A DNA stretch of 64,000 nt from assembly GCF_937616625.2 (NCBI RefSeq), contig NC_065572.1:41319653-41383652 (forward strand). The letters are read 5' to 3'. The stretch's first letter is position 1. Each line of letters begins with the position of its first letter. Position numbers and translations under genes: made by a program. Below are positions 1-11,180 of this stretch, piece by piece. The notes under the pieces are model-generated. The model searched no databases. It was not told the origin of the DNA and saw only the letters and a program-made list of their open reading frames with translations. Source of the DNA: Mercurialis annua (Eukaryota > Streptophyta > Magnoliopsida > Malpighiales > Euphorbiaceae).

Positions 1-2486
1 TAACCAATATAAGGAATGGTGTGCCAATGATGAGACGATGGATATAAAGATAGTATCAACGTGAAGAAAGGAACACCTATAGAGATTGATAATGGTATGC
101 ATAATATAAGACTGATGGAGTTTGATGGATCAAGCGGTATGCTAGATCCACTAGAAAGGTAAAGTAAGATGCTCGTATACAACGAACGGATGAAGGATAA
201 ACAGTATTGTCAATCAAGATGTCGATAAAAGGTTCAATCCATGAGTAGTTGCGACGAGCAATTAGAGCAGTGATAGGTCAAAGTTGTGACCTGATTTGAG
301 AAATTCTTTCTACTATTAGTTCCGGTTAAGGATAATCGGGAAATATCAAGGTGCTTAGATCAAGAGACAAACAACAAGAACTGCAATCGGTGGATTGAGA
401 GTTGAAACTTCCACCTTAAGATTTCGGGTATGAAGCGGAATAGTAAGTTGTTAAAGGTACAAACGTAGTGGATGTTTGAGAAGTGTTAATCCTTAAATTT
501 TAGATTTGATTAACAAAGAGTCAAAGCGTAATGCGATCGTTATGGAAGGTTAGTAATGACCTTTAAAGGAAGAACATAGATACATGTATGAAGGATTAAG
601 ATGCACTACATAGTATTGAATGTATTTGATGTGTGATTGAAGTTTGTACATCGAAATACAAGAAAGAATGTGAAGAAGAGACTCAATATCAGAATTGAGC
701 CATACTAAAGAAAGTAATAGCAGATAAACCGAGACAGAAGATAGGAGATGAAAGTAAAGTATGCCAAAGGTATGCAACGTGTATGATAAAGTGTAAGGAT
801 GTAAAGGTAGATTATGGATAAGAAGAAACCAGTCAAGGTAATTAGAGTTAAGGAAAGTACGAACAACCTGCGTATGACGCAAGGGACTCGATAAGAGTGA
901 TCGAGGAAAAGAAAAAGAGAGAAGTCATATGGAGAATTGACAAGGAGATCAGAGGAATAGAACTCTATATAGTCGCAGACATATAGAGATAAAGAAAGAT
1001 AAAAAGGGCAAAGACATAGGATCGAATCCACTTACAGTTAAGATGTCAGTAAAGGTACAATAGTACAATATTGATCGACGTTCAGAATACTGAAATAAGA
1101 AATGTTAGATATGCGAGACATGATAAGGACGATATCAGCATAGGATCGGCTTTATAGATGGCCATGATGACAGTACAAATATGATAAGACGATATGTATA
1201 TGACTGAGAGCACATTACATCGAGGAATTCAGATGAAGAAGGGCACAATTCTCTATTAATGATTGATGTTGTGAATATTAAACGCAAGTAGTACATGAGG
1301 TGCAAGATACGCTGAAGGGGAAAGTATAGAATGCAAGGAAAGATAATGAAGAAACCCGATAATAGCATAAATAAAGAACGCAAGAAGAACACCAAAGAAT
1401 CATAGCATTTAGACTATGAATCCTATTGGTTAACTAATGACAAGTCAAAGAAAGTTACGAAGAAGTACATCTACAATATGGACAAAAGTGGGAATATAAA
1501 ATGGAGTGGAAAGATCATTAATAGTAATGAGAAGTAAGCTTAACGCTACATGATAATAAAGAGAAATGATTTGGAAGCTAAAAGCCAAACTAAGATTAAG
1601 AATTGGAAGGAAGATATAGATAAAAAAGAGTTGGATTATGGCGATAAATGCTAAAAGCATCTTTGAATGTCAAAAAGACGACAAAGAAAAGAAAACATAG
1701 ATGAAGCATGATATGATGAATAAAAAGATCAAGCATGGAATAAGTAACGACGTCATCAGAGGACATTCTGATGTAAGTATATAAGTAGAAGAAGATTAAG
1801 TAAGCTTTACAAGAAAAGTGAAGACCTCATAAGGATACGTCCTGAGGATTCACCTCATGGATAACCATGATTTACGACGATATCGAAAGAATCTTCATAT
1901 GAGAAGTGAAGTAACGAGATAAAAGGAGATAACAAATAGTGGGATAAGTTCCTAACGCTAGTGTAAATAACAATCAGACGACGACAATAGCCATACAAGA
2001 AATACTACGTAAGTAGTGAAGCACGAGTTGTTTGAGTGTCCACATCACTCAACAAGGAACGATGATAAGATTAGACGATATTAGAGAACAAGATCAAGTC
2101 GTGACAACGACCAAATATGGAAGATCAATGGGTTATCGAAACGAAGAAGTCTGGAGACCAGGATTATCGTCCTTAGTGATAAAGTATCGCTAGAACGAAT
2201 TATCATTGGATATAAGCATTAAACTAAAAGTTTATAGTATTGAAGGTTAGATAAAGGACGAACACAAGGATTGTGTTATAGAATAAAGAAGAAAAAGATC
2301 AAAGATAAGGTTGTCAGTGATAACTGACGTTAAAGTGTAAGAAGTACAGAAATTGAAATGATGATTTCATGCACCGACAAGTGTCAGTAAGACGAACACG
2401 GTATTCCTATTATGAATAAGAATTCTAGATGTAGATGGGATTAAAATAAGAAAATTCGAGGACGAATTTTTATAAGGGGGGAAGAA
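1..2486 (+). mobile_element. 3' part of a non-coding LTR-retrotransposon internal region (upstream tandem copy)
   Basis: This stretch is repeated almost base for base at 6698-9183, a constant offset of 6697 bp with only a handful of substitutions (for example near 967, 1154 and 2178). It ends in a polypurine tract followed directly by an LTR, so it is the 3' portion of a retrotransposon internal region whose 5' part lies outside the window. No reading frame of credible length exists on the + strand. The antisense frames of 60-110 codons have no recognisable motif and I treat them as chance. The last 40 bases, with GAGGACGAA just before the G-rich tract, resemble the 3' end of the pol region of plant Ty3/gypsy (Tekay/Del-like) elements. 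That assignment is inferred from memory of the family and not tested. Confidence 0.8.
2474..2486 (+). other. Polypurine tract of the LARD-like element (first copy)
   Basis: A run of purines, AAGGGGGGAAGAA, directly abuts the TGTAATACCCC start of the LTR. This is the expected primer site for plus-strand DNA synthesis. The same tract precedes the second LTR at 9171-9183. Confidence 0.85.
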
Positions 2487-3475
2487 TGTAATACCCCAAA
2501 ATATTTAAGTATTTAATTGGACCACGTGTCCAGTTTTGAGTCGCCAGAGTGACGATAACGGAAAGTCTTCCGATAAAAATAAGATAAATAAGTTTTAGTA
2601 GATCGGTTTTGAAAGAGATTATAGCAAAGACTTAACATTATATTTCAGTTCTAAAGTTGGAATTGAAATTAGAAAAGAAAAATGTCAAGAAAAGCTCGAA
2701 ATGAGGTACAGGGACTAAAGTGGTAACTTAGCCACTATGACTTAAAATGGAAATTATTTCGCCAAGGTCCGCGAAATGTTTTATAGTATATGTGGTAAAA
2801 GTTTCGGGTCAATCGGAGACCTTTTAAAATTTGGACGCGGATACGTTTTGGGCTAAATTGCAACTTTTGGAAAGTTCAAGGGCCAAAACGTAAATTAGCC
2901 AAATAAATCTCGAGAATAGTAATTAAAAGATTATTGACGGGAAATAATAATTATGGATTAGTATTATTTATTTGAATATAAATAATACATAAGTAATTAA
3001 GTTAAAAGGATAATTTAACCGTTAGGTTAAATTAGAAAGTTTAAAAGAGAATTGGTTGGAGTTAAAGAAATGAAGGATCAAAGTGGCTAATTAGCCATGA
3101 TATAAAACCAAATGAATTAAGAAAAGAAGAAGAAGGAGCAGAAGGTTACAGAAGAAGGAAATGGCGATCGTTACGTTCCGTCGCCGTTTCGCCGTTTCTT
3201 GTCCAAATCGCGAGTTCTTTATATCGATTCGTCCAGAATTCGATTCTCTATCATCGTTAAGCTTTAAATCGAGGTAAGCTTGACGTTTTTATTGTGAGAA
3301 TTAGTAAATTAGGGTTATTTCGTTTAAACGAATTAAACGAATTGTAATCGCGTTTCTATACTCGTTTTTGGTGAGATTTAGATTGGATTATATGTTAAAA
3401 TGAAGCGTAAGCATGTCGGGAATGTCGGGAAGCGGCGCAGCGCCCGGAAAATGACTTTTCCGGGGGCTGTCAAGG

Positions 3476-3543
3476 GTGTGCGTTCGCACACATTGAGTGT
3501 GCGATCGCACACTCCTTGAATTTTGGGGTGTGCGTTCGCACAC
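3476..3543 (+). repeat. Cluster of three 16-bp palindromes in LTR copy 1
   Basis: Three near-identical palindromes occur at 3476-3491 (GTGTGCGTTCGCACAC), 3497-3512 (same arms, AT centre) and 3528-3543. Just upstream, a GC-rich inverted repeat spans roughly 3445-3463 (GGAAAA...TTTTCC). The second LTR has four such palindromes. They could fold as RNA hairpins or act as protein-binding dyads; the sequence does not show which. Confidence 0.9.
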
Positions 3544-4174
3544 TACCCAAATGTTGCCAGATTCAGAAACCCTACGGTCAGTTTATAGATTTGCCTCTTA
3601 GGAACGCCTCTGTCCAATTTTATCTCGATCCAACGGTTCAATTGGGAGAGATCGTCGTTTTACTAAACAGTGTCAGTGCGCAGGCAGCACCTGCGCATTG
3701 TCCTGAAAACTATTTGAAACTTCATCGGAATGAAACTAAACCCTAAAGTTTGAAGGTATCATACGTATTGGAATACGACTAAGAGATATAACAAGTATCT
3801 CGACTAAGTATTAGAATACGATCAAGGTTAAAAGTCGTATTTGAACTACGATTATATTAACCTAAGTTTATAACTTAGGGTTTTGATATTAAGCCTACGT
3901 TTATGGATTAAACGTACAGGTAACTCGACTAAGTAACTGACGTATCGACGAGCTACCAAGCCATTGGGCCGGAGTGGTTACGTGAGTGGACAATGCATGG
4001 AGCTTACGCTTGCGGGATTATAATAATGCAGTTTTGGATAGCGGTCACTGTGAGTGGCAATTTACTTTTGCGTATTATTATAAAAGTTATTTTCTTATAT
4101 TATGAGTATTGATATTAAATATCTCGTATCTATATGATTTGCTCGTATAAGCTGTTTTGTTTGATAGATTTGAT

Positions 4175-4182
4175 TATATAAA
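4175..4182 (+). promoter_or_regulatory. Possible TATA box in LTR copy 1
   Basis: TATATAAA occurs about 820 bp before the LTR end. The same motif is at 10893-10900 in the second LTR. No supporting promoter element or transcript start is visible, so this is only a candidate in an AT-rich LTR. Confidence 0.3.
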
Positions 4183-4349
4183 TGTTGTTGTATTCGTTGT
4201 TTTGGAGATAAGTGTCTAATGTGCGGTCCGAAGAGACCAACTACCTATTGGGTGTCAATAGGCTATATGATCATTGGTGAGTCAGTCTAGAGTACTTGAC
4301 TTTATGATTAAGAATTAATATATGTCTATGCATAATATATTATGAATTT

Positions 4350-4527
4350 GATACGAGAGTGAACTCGGCTACGGTGTAGTCTGGAAGTCCCCGTATCTAG
4401 TGGGCTGGGCCCACCAGTGGCTGGGCCACCAGTGAGTTGGACTCACACTTTATGATTTCGATACGAGTGAGCACTCGGCTACGGTGTAGTCTGGAAGTCC
4501 CCGTATCTAGTGAGTTGGACTCACATC
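4350..4527 (+). repeat. Imperfect 110-bp direct duplication inside LTR copy 1
   Basis: Two copies begin with GATACGAG at 4350 and 4460, each followed by a conserved stretch ending CCCCGTATCTAGTG and then by GAGTTGGACTCACA. Between them lies one copy of a 15-bp unit, TGGCTGGGCCACCAG (4418-4432), which is present three times in the other LTR. Confidence 0.85.
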
Positions 4528-5004
4528 TTTGAAATTAATAATGTTGCTTATATCATAAATTTATATATGTAATAAGCGTGTGACGCTATATTTTGATAAT
4601 ACTATAAGTAACTTGCAAACTCACTCAGTATTTTCCCAAATACTGACCCCTCACTCTGATGTTTGCAGGTAGACAGAGTCGGATCAGACAAACCATCTCC
4701 ACTGTGCCAGAAGTCATTGGACTTGCACAAGTTTGGGTTACTAAAGCTGCAGTAGTCAGTAGGTGTCGGTATTAGATAGATATTTTGACTTCAAACATTA
4801 TTTTATATTGTAAACGCTAGTATAATATTTTAATATTTATAAATGCTTTATCCGAAAGAGTTTTCCCGGAAATGTTTTATACATAATATTATACTTTTAA
4901 ATGCGAAAAATTATTAGTGGTTTTAGGCTTACTACGGGTTTCGGAGCTACCACTCCCATTCCCTAGCGCCGGTCTTGGCTCAATAATTTGGGTCGTGACA
5001 ATTG

Positions 5005-5016
5005 TGGTATCAGAGC
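5005..5016 (+). other. Primer-binding site for initiator Met tRNA
   Basis: TGGTATCAGAGC starts four bases after the LTR end. It is the classical complement of the plant tRNA-iMet 3' end used to prime minus-strand synthesis. It fixes the orientation of the element as + and the LTR end at 5000. Confidence 0.93.
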
Positions 5017-5267
5017 AGTTGGTCCAGTTACCTCTGCTATGATTTGTTTGTCGGTTAAGTAATCTAGGAACTACTGCAGCTATAGAGTTGAGCTTTGTCT
5101 GATCCCAGTCGTTTGTGTTAAGTGTTCTGTGATAAGAATAATAGATTGACTTGTGAAATGTTTGGTTGATTTTCGTGACACGTATATACGAGATAAATAT
5201 ACGTATAATTTTGTTTTTGATAAGGTGTGCTTGCATGATATGAGATTGATTTGTATGAATTGAATCG

Positions 5268-5507
5268 GATACATCGGTTGGCTTTGCTATCGATGTCAGA
5301 CATATCTGATACATCGGTTGGCTTCGCTATCGATGTCAGGCAGATAAGATACATCGGTTGGCTTTGCTATCGATGTCAGGTATATAGGATACATCGGTTG
5401 GCTTTGCTATCGATGTCAGGCAGATAGGATACATCGGTTGGCTTCGCTATCGATGTCAGGCAGATAAGGTACATCGGTTGGCTTTGCTATCGATGTCAGA
5501 CAAAAGA
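5268..5507 (+). repeat. Six tandem 40-bp hairpin repeats in the element leader
   Basis: Units start at 5268, 5308, 5348, 5388, 5428 and 5468, an exact 40-bp period. Each contains ACATCGGT and, ten bases on, ATCGATGT. These can pair over eight positions (one G-T), giving a short hairpin around the loop TGGCTTTGCT or TGGCTTCGCT. The spacer between hairpins varies a little more than the stem. The location, about 270 bases downstream of the primer-binding site, is where retroelement packaging or dimerisation signals could lie, but that role is speculative. Confidence 0.93.
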
Positions 5508-8500
5508 GTGAGAAGAAGGAATACAAAGTTATAGAAGTTGAGGAACTTTCCAGAAGCAGAGTTTAAAGGTCTAGAGAACTTACAAAACTCGAAGTTTATA
5601 ACTTTTAAAAGTTATTTGTTTAACGATTCTAAAAGCATAATTGTGCCTAGACCCGTAATAGCCATTGATAATTGCCACGACATTGATAGAAATGCATCAC
5701 TACATACATCAATTCATGCATTAATTGAACATGCATCATATGCATTATGTTCAGACGAAGAGGTGAGATGTGGCAACTCTTTGGGGATGAGAGACGTCAT
5801 CACCCTAGTGCACAATTTTGCTAAGATTTAAATGAAATTTTTAAATGAGTCATTTTATTTGAAAGAGTTTTGTTTTTAATGTGAGTATACCTAGACCAGA
5901 ACTCTGTAAAGGAAGTAGAGTGCTCGCGAGCAAGCTGTTATCTAGGCTATGAGGCGAATGAATACGTATAGTTGTGAGAACATAGGATCTATGCCTCTAG
6001 CTAGTGAACTTAGCCTTGATTAGACATACTAGTATATGACTAGGATAATAGATATGTGTTCGGATAGTAAAACATATCTGATTAAAAATGTATGATATGT
6101 ATATTATGTTTTTAATACTCTTGATGTTTGATTAAGTCCATGTGAGCGGAATGTTCACAAGACTTAAGTGATGATACGTAATCAAGGAAATCTAGGGAAC
6201 ACTGATTTTCTTGAATCCTGACCACGTAAATGCTTATAGCTATGATGATATATGTGTGTAACATATACAATGCGAGTATATGTTTTAGTAAATTGCTAAG
6301 TCTACAATGAGTTAGAACACTCAGAAGACTAGCAATAAACGACGTAATCATAAGAGGTAAAAAGGGAAGGAGATACTCCTAAAGTCCAACGTACGTGGAT
6401 AGCAATTAGTTGTGATGATTAGTAAGTGTTATATTTAAGGAATTTGTCAGTATTCCTTTATATAATCGCTATACTATGAATAAAGAACTGCGCGAACGCG
6501 TGCTGTTGCACAGAAAGTATACGAGACGCGAGAAGAAGATCGAGGTGACAAAGGTGAATGCAACCTAGTCCAATTGGCCTGCAAAGGCTAGAAATGTGAT
6601 GAAGGTCAACGGGAACCTAACACGATAAAGTGGGAATGTACAGGCATCGGGAGTGCCGCAGTACCCAACGCCATTATAAATCAGTTAGCCGTAAAAGTAA
6701 CCAATATAAGGAATGGTGTGCCAATGATGAGACGATGGATATAAAGATAGTATCAACGTGAAGAAAGGAACACCTATAGAGATTGATAATGGTATGCATA
6801 ATATAAGACTGATGGAGTTTGATGGATCAAGCGGTATGCTAGATCCACTAGAAAGGTAAAGTAAGATGCTCGTATACAACGAACGGATGAAGGATAAACA
6901 GTATTGTCAATCAAGATGTCGATAAAAGGTTCAATCCATGAGTAGTTGCGACGAGCAATTAGAGCAGTGATAGGTCAAAGTTGTGACCTGATTTGAGAAA
7001 TTCTTTCTACTATTAGTTCCGGTTAAGGATAATCGGGAAATATCAAGGTGCTTAGATCAAGAGACAAACAACAAGAACTGCAATCGGTGGATTGAGAGTT
7101 GAAACTTCCACCTTAAGATTTCGGGTATGAAGCGGAATAGTAAGTTGTTAAAGGTACAAACGTAGTGGATGTTTGAGAAGTGTTAATCCTTAAATTTTAG
7201 ATTTGATTAACAAAGAGTCAAAGCGTAATGCGATCGTTATGGAAGGTTAGTAATGACCTTTAAAGGAAGAACATAGATACATGTATGAAGGATTAAGATG
7301 CACTACATAGTATTGAATGTATTTGATGTGTGATTGAAGTTTGTACATCGAAATACAAGAAAGAATGTGAAGAAGAGACTCAATATCAGAATTGAGCCAT
7401 ACTAAAGAAAGTAATAGCAGATAAACCGAGACAGAAGATAGGAGATGAAAGTAAAGTATGCCAAAGGTATGCAACGTGTATGATAAAGTGTAAGGATGTA
7501 AAGGTAGATTATGGATAAGAAGAAACCAGTCAAGGTAATTAGAGTTAAGGAAAGTACGAACAACCTGCGTATGACGCAAGGGACTCGATAAGAGTGATCG
7601 AGGAAAAGAAAAAGAGAGAAGTCATATGGAGAATTGACAAGGAGATCAGAGGAATAGAACTCTATACAGTCGCAGACATATAGAGATAAAGAAAGATAAA
7701 AAGGGCAAAGACATAGGATCGAATCCACTTACAGTTAAGATGTCAGTAAAGGTACAATAGTACAATATTGATCGACGTTCAGAATACTGAAATAAGAAAT
7801 GTTAGATATGCGAGACATGATAAGGACGATATCAGCATAGGATCGGCTTTACAGATGGCCATGATGACTATACAAATATGATAAGACGATATGTATATGA
7901 CTGAGAGCACATTACATCGAGGAATTCAGATGAAGAAGGGCACAACTCTCTATTAATGATTGATGTTGTGAATATTAAACGCAAGTAGTACATGAGGTGC
8001 AAGATACGCTGAAGGGGAAAGTATAGAATGCAAGGAAAGATAATGAAGAAACCCGATAATAGCATAAATAAAGAACGCAAGAAGAACACCAAAGAATCAT
8101 AGCATTTAGACTATGAATCCTATTGGTTAACTAATGACAAGTCAAAGAAAGTTACGAAGAAGTACATCTACAATATGGACAAAAGTGGGAATATAAAATG
8201 GAGTGGAAAGATCATTAATAGTAATGAGAAGTAAGCTTAACGCTACATGATAATAAAGAGAAATGATTTGGAAGCTAAAAGCCAAACTAAGATTAAGAAT
8301 TGGAAGGAAGATATAGATAAAAAAGAGTTGGATTATGGCGATAAATGCTAAAAGCATCTTTGAATGTCAAAAAGACGACAAAGAAAAGAAAACATAGATG
8401 AAGCATGATATGATGAATAAAAAGATCAAGCATGGAATAAGTAACGACGTCATCAGAGGACATTCTGATGTAAGTATATAAGTAGAAGAAGATTAAGTAA

Positions 8501-9170
8501 GCTTTACAAGAAAAGTGAAGACCTCATAAGGATACGTCCTGAGGATTCACCTCATGGATAACCATGATTTACGACGATATCGAAAGAATCTTCATATGAG
8601 AAGTGAAGTAACGAGATAAAAGGAGATAACAAATAGTGGGATAAGTTCCTAACGCTAGTGTAAATAACAATCAGACGACGACAATAGCCATACAAGAAAT
8701 ACTACGTAAGTAGTGAAGCACGAGTTGTTTGAGTGTCCACATCACTCAACAAGGAACGATGATAAGATTAGACGATATTAGAGAACAAGATCAAGTCGTG
8801 ACAACGACCAAATATGGAAGATCAATGGGTTATCGAAACGAAGAAGTCTGGAGACCAGGATTATCGTCCTTGGTGATAAAGTATCGCTAGAACGAATTAT
8901 CATTGGATATAAGCATTAAACTAAAAGTTTATAGTATTGAAGGTTAGATAAAGGACGAACACAAGGATTGTGTTATAGAATAAAGAAGAAAAAGATCAAA
9001 GATAAGGTTGTCAGTGATAACTGACGTTAAAGTGTAAGAAGTACAGAAATTGAAATGATGATTTCATGCACCGACAAGTGTCAGTAAGACGAACACGGTA
9101 TTCCTATTATGAATAAGAATTCTAGATGTAGATGGGATTAAAATAAGAAAATTCGAGGACGAATTTTTAT

Positions 9171-9183
9171 AAGGGGGGAAGAA
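9171..9183 (+). other. Polypurine tract of the LARD-like element (second copy)
   Basis: It is identical to the tract at 2474-2486 and abuts the LTR beginning at 9184. Confidence 0.85.
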
Positions 9184-10172
9184 TGTAATACCCCAAAATA
9201 TTTAAGTATTTAATTGGACCACGTGTCCAGTTTTGAGTCGCCAGAGTGACGATAACGGAAAGTCTTCCGATAAAAATAAGATAAATAAGTTTTAGTAGAT
9301 CGGTTTTGAAAGAGATTATAGCAAAGACTTAACATTATATTTCAGTTCTAAAGTTGGAATTGAAATTAGAAAAGAAAAATGTCAAGAAAAGCTCGAAATG
9401 AGGTACAGGGACTAAAGTGGTAACTTAGCCACTATGACTTAAAATGGAAATTATTTCGCCAAGGTCCGCGAAATGTTTTATAGTATATGTGGTAAAAGTT
9501 TCGGGTCAATCGGAGACCTTTTAAAATTTGGACGCGGATACGTTTTGGGCTAAATTGCAACTTTTGGAAAGTTCAAGGGCCAAAACGTAAATTAGCCAAA
9601 TAAATCTCGAGAATAGTAATTAAAAGATTATTGACGGGAAATAATAATTATGGATTAGTATTATTTATTTGAATATAAATAATACATAAGTAATTAAGTT
9701 AAAAGGATAATTTAACCGTTAGGTTAAATTAGAAAGTTTAAAAGAGAATTGGTTGGAGTTAAAGAAATGAAGGATCAAAGTGGCTAATTAGCCATGATAT
9801 AAAACCAAATGAATTAAGAAAAGAAGAAGAAGGAGCAGAAGGTTACAGAAGAAGGAAATGGCGATCGTTACGTTCCGTCGCCGTTTCGCCGTTTCTTGTC
9901 CAAATCGCGAGTTCTTTATATCGATTCGTCCAGAATTCGATTCTCTATCATCGTTAAGCTTTAAATCGAGGTAAGCTTGACGTTTTTATTGTGAGAATTA
10001 GTAAATTAGGGTTATTTCGTTTAAACGAATTAAACGAATTGTAATCGCGTTTCTATACTCGTTTTTGGTGAGATTTAGATTGGATTATATGTTAAAATGA
10101 AGCGTAAGCATGTCGGGAATGTCGGGAAGCGGCGCAGCGCCCGGAAAATGACTTTTCCGGGGGCTGTCAAGG

Positions 10173-10261
10173 GTGTGCGTTCGCACACATTGAGTGTGCG
10201 ATCGCACACTCCTTGAATTTTGGGGTGTGCGTTCGCACACTCATTGTGTGCGTTCGCACAC
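10173..10261 (+). repeat. Cluster of four 16-bp palindromes in LTR copy 2
   Basis: Palindromes lie at 10173-10188, 10194-10209, 10225-10240 and 10246-10261. The last is the 21-bp gain relative to copy 1 (a five-base spacer plus one palindrome). All have GTGTGCG/CGCACAC arms. Confidence 0.9.
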
Positions 10262-11135
10262 TACCCAAATGTTGCCAGATTCAGAAACCCTACGGTCAGT
10301 TTATAGATTTGCCTCTTAGGAACGCCTCTGTCCAATTTTATCTCGATCCAACGGTTCAATTGGGAGAGATCGTCGTTTTACTAAACAGTGTCAGTGCGCA
10401 GGCAGCACCTGCGCATTGTCCTGAAAACTATTTGAAACTTCATCGGAATGAAACTAAACCCTAAAGTTTGAAGGTATCATACGTATTGGAATACGACTAA
10501 GAGATATAACAAGTATCTCGACTAAGTATTAGAATACGATCAAGGTTAAAAGTCGTATTTGAACTACGATTATATTAACCTAAGTTTATAACTTAGGGTT
10601 TTGATATTAAGCCTACGTTTATGGATTAAACGTACATGTAACTCGACTAAGTAACTGACGTATCGACGAGCTACCAAGCCATTGGGCCGGAGTGGTTACG
10701 TGAGTGGACAATGCATGGAGTTTACGCTTGCGGGATTATAATAATGCAGTTTTGGATAGCGGTCACTGTGAGTGGCAATTTACTTTTGCGTATTATTATA
10801 AAAGTTATTTTCTTATATTATGAGTATTGATATTAAATATCTCGTATCTATATGATTTGCTCGTATAAGCTGTTTTGTTTGATAGATTTGATTATATAAA
10901 TGTTGTTGTATTCGTTGTTTTGGAGATAAGTATCTAATGTGCGGTCCGAAGAGACCAACTACCTATTGGGTGTCAATAGGCTATATGATCATTGGTGAGT
11001 CAGTCTAGAGTACTTGACTTTATGATTAAGAATTAATATATGTCTATGCATAATATATTATGAATTTGATACGAGAGTGAACTCGGCTACGGTGTAGTCT
11101 GGAAGTCCCCGTATCTAGTGGGCTGGGCCCACCAG

Positions 11136-11180
11136 TGGCTGGGCCACCAGTGGCTGGGCCACCAGTGGCTGGGCCACCAG
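11136..11180 (+). repeat. Three copies of a 15-bp minisatellite in LTR copy 2
   Basis: TGGCTGGGCCACCAG occurs three times head to tail (11136, 11151, 11166). The equivalent place in LTR copy 1 has one copy, at 4418-4432. It is a slippage or unequal-exchange length polymorphism between otherwise near-identical LTRs. Confidence 0.93.

Larger units (their letters stand above)
2487..5000 (+). repeat. LTR of the LARD-like element, copy 1 (2514 bp)
   Basis: It starts with TGTAATACCCC after a polypurine tract and ends with GGTCGTGACA four bases before a tRNA-iMet primer-binding site, so both boundaries are well fixed. It matches the LTR at 9184-11748 with about six substitutions and two length changes (21 bp near 3543 and 30 bp near 4432). 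The near identity indicates recent origin or homogenisation. It contains a palindrome cluster (3476-3543), a 110-bp imperfect direct duplication (4350-4527) and a possible TATA box. The 76-codon frame at 3516-3746 inside it has no recognisable domain. It gains seven codons in the other LTR from a palindrome insertion, and I regard it as chance. Confidence 0.92.
5001..9183 (+). mobile_element. Complete internal region of a non-autonomous (LARD-like) LTR retrotransposon
   Basis: The 4183-bp segment lies between two near-identical LTRs. It opens with a primer-binding site, closes with a polypurine tract, and carries six 40-bp repeats in its leader. No gag, protease, integrase or reverse transcriptase motif is seen in any frame. 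The longest + frame is 97 codons (5538-5831), just after the leader repeats, and is of unknown meaning. Its 3' 2486 bp are nearly identical to 1-2486, so the absence of genes is shared by at least two copies and is not decay private to one. LTRs plus a conserved non-coding interior fit the class called large retrotransposon derivatives. Such elements need proteins from another element to move, probably a Ty3/gypsy relative given the end sequences (inference). Confidence 0.85.

Noticed and set aside
550..1660. Antisense frames of 71-110 codons in the LARD interior, repeated at 7247-8357
   Set aside because: They lie opposite the element direction, lack domains, and are repeated only because the whole interior is duplicated; one is truncated by a single base change between copies.
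3730..3745. Telomere-like AAACCCTAAA in the LTR
   Set aside because: A single copy only, with no tandem repetition; expected by chance in AT-rich plant DNA.
3516..3746. Frame of 76 codons in LTR copy 1 (83 codons in copy 2)
   Set aside because: It spans the palindrome cluster of a non-coding LTR, has no recognisable domain, and the length change is a repeat gain that only happens to be divisible by three.
5005..5017. tRNA gene suggested by the tRNA-iMet match
   Set aside because: Only the 12-13 bases complementary to the tRNA 3' end are present, at the place of a primer-binding site; no cloverleaf.
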